From: Aureobasidium sp. EXF-3400
Lineage: Eukaryota; Ascomycota; Dothideomycetes; Dothideales; Saccotheciaceae
Assembly (NCBI GenBank): GCA_024195585.1
Contig: SWBL01000004.1
Coordinates: 1-64,000, forward strand
Direction: 5' to 3'
Length of the DNA stretch: 64,000 nt
The position numbers and the translations under genes were made by a program. The notes below the pieces were generated by a model, which saw only the letters and a program-made list of their open reading frames with translations, did not search any database and was not told where the DNA came from. Shown here in pieces: positions 44,745 to 55,897 of this stretch; position 1 is the stretch's first letter, and each line of letters opens with the position of its first letter.

Positions 44745-47700
44745 AAGTTAAGGGGTTTGATCTGTTATGTGAAGAAGGTCGCCGGGAATCCATGTGTCAG
44801 ACCTGGTTGGTGTTCGATGAAGTGATGATCAAACCCGGCTTATATCAGAATGGCTTGATCAGGCCAACATACCACTTTCTAGTGATTGTTACATATTAAA
44901 GAGTGCAACAGAACATTCTAGCATCTATCTATGTCTTTAGTTTTATCACTGAGGATGACAAAGTGGTTGTTGAAGCACGGTGTGAAGAGAACAGGGTCAT
45001 ACGCGCAGCATTCTTACTTGAACAGATATGAAATTCGGTTAGCATATACTTGTGCCAACCGATGAGGTCTCAAAAAAGGATAGCGATATATAGGAAGTCT
45101 ATCTAGGCTAATTTAGTATAGTCATATATTCATGGAATACCTCAACTCTGTCGGCCATGCAAGATAACAATCTTTCGACGAAGTAGAGATACATTCTACA
45201 GAATGATTTCCCACATGTTTTCGTCGTGCAGATGACCGATCACTGGTGATAGCTGTTGTCCCTCGTATATATTGCTTCTGCGTTTATTGTGATATAGGAA
45301 GATCACCTGGTAGGAAGCAGGTTAGCAACCGGTCACCATGCGATAGAGTACTCTATAGCTGTATCAGGCTACACCGGCCGATACCATGCTATGATATGGG
45401 TAAAGCGATACAAGGTTAGCTCGTAGCCGAGTATGTCCAGATGACAGGCGAGTAACCACATGTTACAGTGGTTCGCTCGCTGTAACTACATGCACACGAG
45501 GTCCACGATAAAAGTATGCGGCCCGCCCGGCGCAGGGCATCCACCGGATCTGCATGATCTGCAGCGACAGAACGACATGTCAGTTGGGAAACCGTAACAA
45601 CCTCCCCCATTCTTCTTCGAGCACGCATTGGAGAAGGCCAATTGCTGAAAGGTGACTGCGATTTGCTTCTTCTCAACCCTGACAGTGTTCGCTGTCGCTG
45701 CCCATAGCCGTCATGACTAGAAATGCGGCTATCCGATGATTACTCGCATCCGCTGAAGTCATGAGCCGAAGACCTGCATAGGCCCTGCTGTCTGCTGCAA
45801 AGAACCGTGCAGATGATCACGACTAGACCGTGATTGCGTTCGAAGCAGTGCAATATAGAGAAAGTCACGCACTGGTTTGGACGTACCCAGCGATCCCGTG
45901 AACGAGAGTAGCCATCGGCACGAGATTGTTTCAGAAGTGGTGTTCACCGGCGCAGTGGTCCAGGCTAAAGGCTATCGTCAACCGACCCGGCCAGAGTTCT
46001 CAAACAGAGGCTGTGGATACAGGTCGTATATTATACCTTGCTACTAATCATGTCGGTGGATGCAACTTGATTTGGCGCTATAGTCAACACAGGAGAGCCT
46101 ATGCATACGGACGTATCAGCGAAAAGGTCATCGGCCGACAGAATAGTAGCCTGTAGAATGCCGTGTGACCGTCGTTCAACAAGAGAAGAGGCGGAAGCGG
46201 GTGGCCACAGGCCACAGGCCACAAGATGAGGGGTACCTTTCCCAGGCGTGGGGTGTGCGCCACAATCGCGCCGTTAATGCACCAGATACCAAAGATACCA
46301 AAGTCAATTCGAGAAGGCTATGACTTTCACATGTCAGAATCGCTCGCGACAATGACTCCATAATGCATGAGCTCATGGGTCAGTCGGCCACTTAATGCTT
46401 GATAATGGAGGGTCAATTGACGATGAAGACATCGTTCGTATCATGCACACCCACGTTCGACAGCCTCAAACAAGGCATTGAATTGCTGACTGCCTAGCTA
46501 GAGTAAGAAACCCATCCGTATCGAGGCATTGAAGTCACTTGCTTGGCGGGGTCTGCAAGAAGGGGGGCATGTTGGTCTCGCCGAACGCAGGCAGAATCCC
46601 GCTCGGGCGAATGCGTGATTGATGCTTGATCTGATGCCCTCTCCGCCTGATAAGCGGACAAATACTACCTAGGCGCTTGCCTACATCTGCCCCCCTCAAC
46701 CAATCTCGATCGCGCAAAGAAGGAAGAGGAGGCGCCGAGGCGGTGCGCTCAATCGCGTGGAGTTCGTCTCTGACCGAGAGCGGTAATAGCTCCATGCCTT
46801 TCTAGCCGGATTGTTGCCCAATGGGCGGAATCAATGGGCTGATACAGTCGACGCCATTCCTTGCAATTGTCACACCTCAATGGTTTCAGACAGTGTAGTG
46901 TTTTAAGCCGTGAATGGGAGAACAAAAACAAGCGGGGGGTTTCGTGTTGAGCCAACGCAGCGATAGGGAGAGAGAGTTCGACAGCGGTGGCAGCATCATC
47001 GTCGGTGAATGAATAATGAGAGTCGCAGAGCCGCAGACGGAAAAGGCTTGGTGCAGGGTCCGGAGGCGGAGTCGAGCCGAAACCAAAAGGATGACTCAAA
47101 CTTGGAATCACGACAACACAACCAACGCTTTGCGCCGCAAAAAGTAGCAGGCGGACCGGACTGCCAGAGGAGCAACATGACAGTCCTTGGCCAGGTGAGC
47201 GGTGATTGATTCGGTGCATCGCGCTCGTAAACTAGCGCAGCCGCTTATTCGTTGGCCAATTGCTCTCTGCTGGGCGGCCTTTTGCCTTCTCTTATTCGAG
47301 CAGCTTCGATGTTCCGCGTTATTCCTTTGCCGCATCTATTCGTCAGCAGACCCTAGGTAGGTACTGCTGCCTGCTCGCTCTTGCATGATCATGTCTTACC
47401 CGGGCATATCATACGGACTCACCCCCCCTTCCCCATATCTTCACAAGACTTGCTCCTTGCAACCCATTCATATCCACCGACCACGGGCGCATTTTCTCTA
47501 TCACCTCTCCATTGGTCATCCTCGCGTGCTTGTCCGCCTCAAACCCCCTTGATAAGACTGGTCAACCAGTACTCGAGCCCATTGACTCAGCAGGCAGCGA
47601 CTTTTAAGTGCAAAGCTTAAACTGCACTCAATTGCGTCGGATTTAGTCTCATCTTGCTCCGAGGACGTACATATCCACCCTTCGCCACTATTCTTTCTTC

Positions 47701-47800
47701 TCTTACTTCGTCCCTCTTCTCTCCACAGAAAGACTCTCTCACCTATCAACTGGAGACTTATCTACACAACCATAAGAGCATTGGTTCCGATATCGAGCCA
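44745..47800. other. Large gene-poor divergent intergenic region
   Basis: About 3.06 kb between the SWIM gene (minus) and the SWIRM gene (plus). No open frame has recognisable coding character. Visible small repeats are (GGCCACA)3 at 46203-46223, GATACCAAA twice near 46286-46303, and CCTAGGTAGGTAC at 47352-47364. The part at 44880-45130 is AT-richer than its surroundings. The last 400 bp are pyrimidine-rich and probably a long leader of the SWIRM gene, which stays open in frame from 47654 but without an ATG before 47801. Confidence 0.5.
46203..46223. repeat. (GGCCACA)3 short tandem repeat
   Basis: Three perfect 7 bp units in the gene-poor region. No function is suggested. Confidence 0.9.
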
Positions 47801-49378
47801 ATGGGTTCTGCTGCGTTCAACTCACAGTATTCCTACTTGAGGGACATGCAACAATCTACAAGTAATCAAGCGGACGTGATGGCTTCAAATATGACCAAGG
47901 GCAAGGCAATCGCCACCAGCGTCTATCCTTCTCCAGCAGACGAAGTCAACCACACATTTGCTCTACCTTCATCACCAGTATTTGATGATCAACATGTCGC
48001 CTCATCAATGCGCAGGGGGAAGATCACATTGCCACCCATCAGCAGTCTTGTCCAGCAAATGCCATCACCATCAACATCTCCACAGTTGCCAGTCGCACAC
48101 TACAGAAGTCCCACTGACACCCTTCTGACATCACCAAACAAGTTCAACAGAAGCCAAGATGCTCCACTGTTCCCCGATCAACCAACAACTACTGATGAGC
48201 TTGCAAGACCGCAATTTTTCTTTGGAAGCGCTGCACGTCCACTCCAGCCTGTTGCCTTATCTGAGCGAGACCAGCAGCGATTCGCCCCCTCGGAGCAACT
48301 CAACTTCGATGGAATTACTGGGCCGCAGCCACATCCCAGCGGTATCCCTCGACCTGTCCCAATTGAGCCTTCCGTTCAAGTTGAACCTGTTCAGCGACCT
48401 CACTCTTCGTATGGTCCTGTGCAGAACAGTTCCCATGGTCTGAGCAGTGCTAAACATGGCTCTTCAATCAGACCATCATATCCACCTGGTAGAAAGCCAA
48501 AACAGAGACAGACTCCATTCGACATCCATATGCGAAGACCAATCTCTCCAGGAACTCCGAGATATGGAAGGAATGATCTCTGGGCCAGACAGATCGCTGA
48601 CCCTGACACATATGTCAAACCGGTTTTTGACGAATGGATCGAGGTTTTCAGGGCCACAAGAGCCGCTCTACCCGAGCCTACCTTCCCAATAGCGACACCT
48701 CCAGGTGTCCTCGCTGATCTGGAGCGGATCTCGCCTGCCGACGCTGCCATGTTTGCCGCCAGACATGCGTCCGCTAACGGCGTCAGAAATCACCATGATA
48801 AGCGCAAAGTCGACAGTGGTGTCGAAATGCCACCGCCCAAGCGCACGAGAAAGACATCCGCCAGCAAAGCACCTCTGAAGGCTTCGGTCTCGCCTCGTGA
48901 GGCACCCCTGGATGTGGCTGACAAGAAGTTCAGACGCCGCACGAATGACGCCAACAAAGCAAAGACACCAGCTGACAAAGTTGCACGCAACTTCTTGATC
49001 TATCCTGACTACTGCCCACCTACGTCGACATTGGACAGCGATCAGGTGAACTTCCCGAACATCGAGTGGAAGGCAACGCCACAAGACGTGACCGATCATG
49101 AGGATTGCCACCTCCTTCACGCCAAGGAGATTCCAATCGTCTCAAAACTTGTTTTGACACCCTCCGATTACATCTATATCAAGCGTCGCTTCTTTGCTCA
49201 TCGTCTTGCGTATGCAAGAAAGGGTCAATCTTTCAACATCAACGCGGCTCAACTCGCTTGCAAAGGAGCGGATGAGTACGGCATAACCGGCATCGATGTC
49301 AACAAGACCAGCAGGCTGCACAAGGCTTTCGACAAAGTCGGCTGGCTCGACGCGAAACATATGGAGAAATACCTCTGA
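47801..49378 (+). CDS. SWIRM-domain protein (Fun19/Laf1-Laf2 type)
   Basis: Single exon from the ATG at 47801, 525 residues. Residues 1-330 are Ser/Pro/Gln-rich and disordered. A basic segment about 345-400 (PPPKRTRKTSASKAPLKASV) looks like a nuclear localisation signal. The C-terminal 85 residues form a SWIRM domain: LTPSDYIYIKRRFFAHRLAY, then KGQSFNINAAQLACKGADEY and DVNKTSRLHKAFDKVGWLD. SWIRM helices bind DNA and histone tails. Stand-alone SWIRM proteins such as fission-yeast Laf1/Laf2 associate with histone deacetylase complexes. The domain is clear and the complex is inferred. The frame extends upstream to 47654 without an ATG. Confidence 0.85.
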   Translation: MGSAAFNSQYSYLRDMQQSTSNQADVMASNMTKGKAIATSVYPSPADEVNHTFALPSSPVFDDQHVASSMRRGKITLPPISSLVQQMPSPSTSPQLPVAHYRSPTDTLLTSPNKFNRSQDAPLFPDQPTTTDELARPQFFFGSAARPLQPVALSERDQQRFAPSEQLNFDGITGPQPHPSGIPRPVPIEPSVQVEPVQRPHSSYGPVQNSSHGLSSAKHGSSIRPSYPPGRKPKQRQTPFDIHMRRPISPGTPRYGRNDLWARQIADPDTYVKPVFDEWIEVFRATRAALPEPTFPIATPPGVLADLERISPADAAMFAARHASANGVRNHHDKRKVDSGVEMPPPKRTRKTSASKAPLKASVSPREAPLDVADKKFRRRTNDANKAKTPADKVARNFLIYPDYCPPTSTLDSDQVNFPNIEWKATPQDVTDHEDCHLLHAKEIPIVSKLVLTPSDYIYIKRRFFAHRLAYARKGQSFNINAAQLACKGADEYGITGIDVNKTSRLHKAFDKVGWLDAKHMEKYL

Positions 49379-49999
49379 GACTTTCCGTTCTCAAACTTGC
49401 AACGCCGATTCCAGTCTGCTTCTTCTTCTCGCTCAACTATTTTTTCTGGTTTATGGCTCCTTTCTGTTCTGGTTTCTCTCTTCTCTATAACTCTCTTTAT
49501 TATCTTTCCTTTGATACAACCGGATTCACGAACGATTATGCACCTTGATGACACCCAAGCGGATATATGGGATGGTAGGGGCATGGGATTATGGTTATGC
49601 CAGGCGTTTTGATTTTGTCAACTCAGGATTACTCTACTCAGCAGTATACGGCGCTACAGGTACTGGGACACGTTTCGAGTTCGGCACTTAGATAGCATCA
49701 GAAGCAATACAGCTTGCCATTGAATACACAATTGACATACAACAAGAAGATTGACACTTGCATGTGAAGAGGGTGTGACGACGACGTGGTGAAGTCAAAC
49801 AAAAGCCAAAAACAATTAGGGGGGGCGGAGCCGGAATTGGCGGCTCAAGCAGAAGCCGACTCGGACGAGGAGGTGGTCACCGGTGGGCACGGATGCAGCA
49901 TTGCGACGCGACCCTTTGGAGCGTGGGCTGGAGAGGCTAATTAAGTGAATTAACTTATTGTTGCTGCTGCTTCTCGCATCATCGCGCGCATACACACAG
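49379..49999. other. Intergenic region
   Basis: 621 bp between the SWIRM gene and CDC50, both plus. It has a pyrimidine-rich 3' end and a G-rich patch near 49820-49835. No gene seen. Confidence 0.45.
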
Positions 50000-51366
50000 A
50001 TGGATCAGGACTCGATACACTCGCAGGAGGCCCAGGCAGCACAGGATGGCAAGAAGGAAAAGAGCAGGAGACCGCCCAGTAGGTCCCCCGGGGCGACTCG
50101 ACGCTGCAGCGAACAGACATTGACCATGACAACATAGACACGGCCTTCCGACAGCAGCGCTTGAAGGCGTGGCAGCCCATCCTCACCCCCAAGACGGTGC
50201 TACCGCTGTTCTTCGCTGTCGGAATCATCTTCGCCCCGCTGGGAGGTGTGCTACTATGGGCGAGCTCGCAGGTCCAGGAGATGTCGATCGAATACCAGCA
50301 CTGCACACGCGATGCCACCGACGCCTTCACCACCATCCCCTCCAAATATGTCTCGAGCCACTTCAAGAATGCCACCACCCCCTCGCAAGTTCCTGAATGG
50401 CGCACCCGCAACCAGACCATTCCCTACCACAACGGCGTCGTCAACATCGACACGCCCGTTTGCACCTTGCGCTTCTGGATCCCTGACGACCTGGCCCCGC
50501 CCGTTCTCCTCTACTACCAACTCACAAACTTCTACCAGAACCACCGTCGCTATGTCAAGTCGTTCGACCAGGATCAGCTCAAAGGAGACTTTGTTGATAA
50601 CAACACCATCTCCAACAGCGACTGTGACCCTCTGCGCCTCGATGCCGACGGTAAGGCATACTATCCTTGCGGCCTGATCGCAAACTCGCTGTTCAACGAC
50701 ACCTTTGTCACTCCGCGCCTGCTGAACGAGCGTGATAATGCCGACCCCGTCAACTACACTATGGTCAACAAGGGTATTGCATGGGCAAGTGATGGCGATC
50801 TATACAAGCAAACTCCCTACACTGTCGACCAGGTGAGCCCTCCACCAAACTGGCGCATGATGTACCCCGAATACAGCGACAGCATCCCCATCCCAAACAT
50901 CCATGATTGGGAAGAGTTCCATGTGTGGATGCGCACCGCCGGTCTCCCTGCCTTCAGCAAGCTGGCCCTGCGTAACGACAATGCCACCATGCGTAGTGGT
51001 CAGTACGAGATGGATATCTATGACTGTGAGTAATGCCTGCTTTGTATCTCTCACCGCTTGCTGACCGAATTCTAGATTTCCCCGTCAACCTCTATGACGG
51101 CACAAAATCCATCCTCTTCAGTACTCGCACCATTATGGGTGGCCGTAATCCTTTCCTCGGCATTGCATACGTCGTAGTCGCTGGTGTCTGCATTGTTCTC
51201 GGTGCCTTGTTCACTGCAACACACCTGATTAGACCCAGGTATGTTATCCTCGAATGGCACTTCGTATCTATGTTCTAACCTTCGAACTAGGAAACTCGGT
51301 GACCATACCTACCTGAGTTGGAACAATGACCAACCTAGTACTGCTACCACTACCGGCAGAGCCTAG
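50000..51366 (+). CDS. CDC50: Cdc50/Lem3-family subunit of P4-ATPase phospholipid flippase
   Basis: Exons 50000-50078, 50138-51025, 51076-51238 and 51291-51366 encode 401 residues. There are two membrane helices: [20 protein letters not shown] near residue 55 and [20 protein letters not shown] near residue 350. The large lumenal part between them carries Cys pairs and several N-glycosylation sequons (NAT, NQT, NDT, NYT). Family motifs include [41 protein letters not shown] and [20 protein letters not shown]. Cdc50 proteins are needed for ER exit and activity of P4-ATPases that flip phosphatidylserine and phosphatidylethanolamine to the cytosolic leaflet. Exon phases agree. The donor of intron 1 (CCCA/gtaggt) is the least certain border. 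Confidence 0.95.
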
Positions 51367-51816
51367 TGTTGAATCCTTCTCTCTGATGCTGTTCATGTGT
51401 GTATGCCGTTGAGCTGTTTCCTCTACTGTATATGGCGTTTGGAGGGGGAGCCTGGCAGGCTGGATCTTCAATTATTCTGTTATTCTCGAGACAAAAATAC
51501 TCGAATCAATTGCTTTCGTTGTTCTTTTCGCATCTTACTGAATGAACTATGTCATCTCATGCCACCAAGAAATGGTTGAGTGAAGCAAATTCTATGCTGC
51601 GGTCATTCGAGCACCCGAGGTTGTGACATGAGTGAAGAAGCCTTGAACCCTGCAGAGAACGATGACGGTGGCGTGCGCTCGGACCACCAGCTTCATGGAC
51701 AGGGTCTCGAAAGAAGCAGCCCTGTGAATCACAAACTCTTGGAAAAGTCACTGAGAAACACACAATAAAATTCATCTCTGGTTTGTCGCATGTTCGCGTA
51801 GAACAGCTTGTCAAAG
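51367..51816. other. Intergenic region
   Basis: 450 bp between CDC50 and the F-box gene, both plus. No gene or clear motif seen. Confidence 0.4.
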
Positions 51817-54092
51817 ATGGAGTCCGAGTCTTCAAAGCGTCGCTCGATTCGCCAGGCCATAACTCGAAAGAGAAGTTTGTACATGGATCCGGATACGGAT
51901 GACGACTTCGACATTGCCGATGCGCACCATTCCCCCAGCGAGCAAGTCGATTTTCCAGAACCTGAGCAAAAGCGACCAAAGATAACCACGAGGCGAACGA
52001 GCAAGCCGTCTCCAAGAGAGACCAGGTCTGCCACGAAGAAGCCCGGTCAAAAAAAGTCGCCACCCAAACGGAAGTCTAAACGTGCCTCGAAGCCGACAAA
52101 GCAGGCTGCACCTCTTGTACCTTTGATTCCAAGTGACGGAGTAATCCCTAAGTGGCATACTCTTCCCTACGAGATTCTGTTGCAGATATTCAGTTATGCT
52201 TTCGCTGCCGAACTCGAGCACGAAACAGGTGGTGTTGCGAGCCGAAGAGTCCACCATCCGAACACATGGATCATGAGGACGGCTCGCAAGGTCTGTCGAG
52301 CTTTCTCAGAGCCAGCTGTAACAGCTTTCTACAGAGCTCCAAATCTTTTGGCAACACGATGGCTCGAAGACTTCTCTACCATAATCAAGCAACCTAACGA
52401 TCAGCATTTGTACTCGTATAACATGAAAGTCACAAGCCTAGAAGTGTCTGCTCGCAATCTGGAATCTTTTGCTAGAGTCTCCACGTCATCTTTTGCTGAG
52501 ACCGTATCGAAACTACCACGACTTTCTTCGTTGATCATCACGCATCAGCTGGACGAACCACCATACGAGTTCGAAGGTCGATACCCTCGATGGAAGTATC
52601 CTCTGGAACTTTTCGAAGCCCTTGATGGTAACAACAATCACCTCGAGTCTTGGAGATGGAACATACATTTTATAGAGCAACAGGATGGAAAAGCAGAGTT
52701 CCAAGGGTAGGTCGACAACAGAGTGCACACGAGTCAAATTTTTGTATTGACACACAAACAGGTTCACCGAGTTCATAGCTAAGGTTCACCAAAGGCCTTC
52801 TTTCCAGAGTTTGCGTCATCTGACCGTCTCGCATCTTCCACCCAAATCAGCAACACTTGACATTGAGGAGGAGGCTGCTGCAGATCTCGCTTTCGGCAAG
52901 GTATTTGCTGACCTACCCAACCTGGAAACTCTGTCTTTCGAAAGCTGTGATCGTCTATCTGAGCACATCTTGCTCCAGCTGCCACGTAACCTTAGGACTG
53001 TCAAATTTATTAATTGTATGCCTCTCGATTCAGACATGCTGAGCACATACTTGAACAGCCATGGTCACTCGTACGTTGCCTTCCTGCGCACACATTTTCA
53101 AAAGATATCGCTGACAAAAAGTCAACAGGATCAAGGAGCTAGTTCTCGACCACAACCCTTTCCTTGACCTTGCTTTTTTCACAGGCCTGCGCACGTCTTG
53201 TCCACAGCTCAAGTCGTTGAAGATGGATCTTTACGACCACAGAGAAAACCATTTCCGCCATTTCGGAGAACCAAAATACGAAAACCTGTTACTCGAGGAC
53301 GAGATCCCAACCTGGCCCTCCACGCTTCAAATCTTGGAGCTTGTTCATTTGCAGAAGTGGTGAGTCAGAATATCCAGTTTTATATACAAATAATGCTGAA
53401 ACAATTCCAGGGGCGCCAATGCTGCACAAAACCTCTTCCGTTCGCTGGTCGAATCTGCTGAACACTTACCGGACCTTCGAAGGCTAGTTCTGCAAGCTCA
53501 CATCAACATCTCGTGGCGGGACAGAGCAGCTTTCAGAGACCAATGGATTGAACGTCTACGCCGAGTGTATCAGCGCTATCCCCAGGACCCCGATCCAAAG
53601 CTTGCGTCCCTTAGAGCTTTCCGAGAGTGGAAAGACACCCAGGCTGCTAACGCTGCAGCAAAATTACGTCGCTCGCTGAGCCATGTCGAAATTATCGTGC
53701 GCAAGCATTCATTGGTCTCACAAACTTCCCAGGCCTCAGATGACGAGCCTCTGGCCAAACGTCGCGCCAGGCGCGTCATCAAACCAGCCTCTCCACCACC
53801 ACTTCCCACCCCACCAGTTGTAAGTAAGGCTCGTGGTCGCCGCAAGCGTGGTCGCAGAGGCTCTGATGCCATATCGGTCGCTTCTGATGACAACACTAAA
53901 GAAGGCGAAGAATGGCGGCGCACACCTGAACGTTTCATCCAAGGGCTCTGCACTGTCGTCGACGTCCGAATCGATAACCAGCGGCCACGCGAGGAGCAGT
54001 TCAACGAGTCACATTTCCTGGACTCTGAGGCTAGTGGTGATGAGGAATGGACAGAAGGTGCAGAAGCCGACGAGGACGGTTATGCTTGGTAG
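51817..54092 (+). CDS. F-box / LRR-like protein
   Basis: Exons 51817-52706, 52762-53070, 53129-53359 and 53411-54092 encode 703 residues. The N-terminal 108 residues are strongly basic (QKKSPPKRKSKRASKPTKQA), probably nuclear. An F-box follows at about 112-160 (WHTLPYEILLQIFSYAFAAE). Then come irregular leucine-rich repeats (TVSKLPRLSSLIITHQL, LPNLETLSFESCDRLSEHIL, LRTVKFINCMPLDSDML). The C-terminus contains an Arg/Ala-rich basic helix (KRRARRVIKPASPPPLPTPP) and an acidic tail. F-box proteins link Skp1-Cul1 to substrates for ubiquitination; no substrate can be named. Four exons join in consistent phase. The start is the first ATG after a TTG-initiated extension. Confidence 0.87.
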
Positions 54093-54354
54093 TTCTTTTT
54101 CTTTGACACATCGGTTTATGCGGCGTACTGGGAGGAGTAAGGGGACTAAATTGCTGAGATACCAAGGTGGGTTTTGATGGGTGGGAACTGGTGCTGTTGT
54201 TGCTATGAAGGGTCGAATGCTCGACCTAAACCTTTCGGATAGTTGTAGCCCGATTCAATGCTATGCTATATGTCCAATGCCTGCTATACGCCTGAATTCC
54301 TGTTGCATGAGACGTGAAGAACATAAACGCAAAAAAATTGAGCAAAATTTCATT

Positions 54355-54437
54355 GCTGCTGTAGCTCAGTGGTAGAGCGTGGGATTGCAGTCTCTGCAGT
54401 TATCCTAAGGTCCGTTGTTCGACCCAGCGTAGCAGCT
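54355..54437 (+). tRNA. tRNA-Cys (GCA), with an 11 nt intron
   Basis: Acceptor stem GCTGCTG pairs with TAGCAGC and the discriminator base is T, as usual for Cys. D arm GCTC/GAGC, anticodon stem TGGGA/TCCTA, anticodon loop TTGCAG with GCA at positions 34-36, T arm CGTTG-TTCGACC-CAGCG. The extra bases after position 37 (TCTCTGCAGTT) make an 11 nt intron whose CTGC can pair with the anticodon region, the usual fungal arrangement. A T-rich stretch follows (CTTTGCTTTTT) as Pol III terminator. Confidence 0.92.
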
Positions 54438-54676
54438 TTGCTTTTTGCCCCTTGCCTGTGCAGCAGTACGCTGTTGTTGAGACGTGGTCGAACGGGCTGA
54501 AGCCTCAGGCTTCTTTTGCTTGAGAAGCCCCATTCTCCTTACTTGCAGCATGGCTCGGCCAAAAAATCAATCGACGGACTGCACAGAGACTTGGCCACGA
54601 CTGCTGCTTATGGCCATTGACAAAAGAGACAGAGTGGACGCCGTTTCTTTGTTTGCAAGAAAACGGCAAAAGAGAA
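54438..54676. other. Spacer between the two tRNA-Cys genes
   Basis: 239 bp loop between two convergent, identical tRNA genes. It contains the 3' T-runs of both. Both ends carry related AGCAGCTTT-type flanks. No gene seen. Confidence 0.6.
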
Positions 54677-54759
54677 AGCTGCTACGCTGGGTCGAACAAC
54701 GGACCTTAGGATAACTGCAGAGACTGCAATCCCACGCTCTACCACTGAGCTACAGCAGC
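54677..54759 (-). tRNA. tRNA-Cys (GCA), second identical copy in inverted orientation
   Basis: The 83 bp are the exact reverse complement of the tRNA at 54355-54437, including the intron. Beyond the 3' end the minus strand gives TTTCTCTTTTGCC, a weak Pol III terminator. The fold and anticodon are the same as in the first copy. Confidence 0.92.
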
Positions 54760-55011
54760 TTTGTGATTTTTAATCATTAACAATCAATAAGAATCCCCCG
54801 CTACATTGCCCACTAGAGGCAGCAACGATCCAAACACAACGTCACTAACTAGACAAGTCGCAACGACCACAGAATTGAGGAAGTCACACGCACGAACGCG
54901 CAAGGAAGCCACGTCTCTGTCCGAACTCTGTCGATAGCATAACACGTATACTCAATTTCATGGCACGATAGCCACATAGCTTGCGCGGAAACCTCATTAC
55001 CTCCATCCACA

Positions 55012-55670
55012 ATGGCATCCAGGTACACATCTCTGCACACCACTCACCAAGCACATTCAAGACTAACAGACCACGCACCACACAGATTCCACCAACGCGA
55101 CACCAACCGCTCCTCCCTCTTCTCAGGCTACGATCAGCGTTCCCGCCCAACCTCCACATCGCCAAACCCATACGCGGCAAGCAACGGCTACAGTATCCCT
55201 TCTTCCTCAAACAACACATTCGCTGCATATCCTGGGAGCAACGCAAACACAGAAAGAGGCAGCTCTGGAGCAAGTTTCCGCACAGCGACACCAGATAAAC
55301 GAGGTGCTTTTAGCGATGCCGTGCTTTCCGAATTGGAATCGCAGAATGATGAGCAAGTGTCGGAGATGAGCAAGAAAGTTGGCATGTTGAAAGATGTGAG
55401 TGGATTGGCATAGACTCCGAACAAAGGAGGAAGAGTAAAGTTGCTGACTGGTGCGTGCTACAGCTTACTTTGCGCATTGGCGACGAAATCCGCGACTCGA
55501 CCGCGCTGGCGGAAAAGATGAATGATCAGTTCTCGAATACGAGTAACAAGCTCAAGGGAACCATGAACCGTATGCTGCGTATGGCACAAAGTACCGGTGT
55601 GGGTTGGAAGGTGTGGCTTATCTTCTTTGCCTTTGTCATTGTCTTGTTCTGGTATGTCTGGCTGTTCTAG
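55012..55670 (+). CDS. BET1: Bet1-type Qc-SNARE of ER-Golgi transport
   Basis: Exons 55012-55022 (11 nt), 55086-55395 and 55464-55670 encode 175 residues. Splicing the first intron (63 bp, with a GACTAAC branch site) gives MASRFHQRDTNRSSLFSGYD, like other fungal Bet1 proteins. The unspliced frame would also be open but would insert 21 unlikely residues. The SNARE helix spans about 90-155: LSELESQNDEQVSEMSKKVG, MLKDLTLRIGDEIRDSTALA, and then the NDQF segment, with the zero-layer Gln in this part. A C-terminal anchor follows (WKVWLIFFAFVIVLFWYVWL). It acts on COPII vesicles with Sed5, Bos1 and Sec22. Confidence 0.92.
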
Positions 55671-55897
55671 GCATGTCCACAGACGACAACAATCACGGAG
55701 CTCTCCTGAAGACATGATTTGGTCTTGTTGTTTTTAGCGAAGGCGTTTCTGGGAACTTTCGTTCACGCTCTGTACAGAAAAACGAGGATGACAAGGTTTA
55801 TGAAGGGAAGACAACTTGTAATATGACGATAATGGGGTATCTTCGCTGTAACGAGTAAAGAGACAAATGCAAGAAAGGTTCATGAAGAACAGAGTCA

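Noticed and set aside
46749..47219. 156-codon minus-strand open frame in the gene-poor region
   Set aside because: Not supported by domain, splice or codon character.
47654..47800. In-frame upstream extension of the SWIRM gene
   Set aside because: It has no ATG and starts only at a TTG; the pyrimidine-rich composition is that of a leader.
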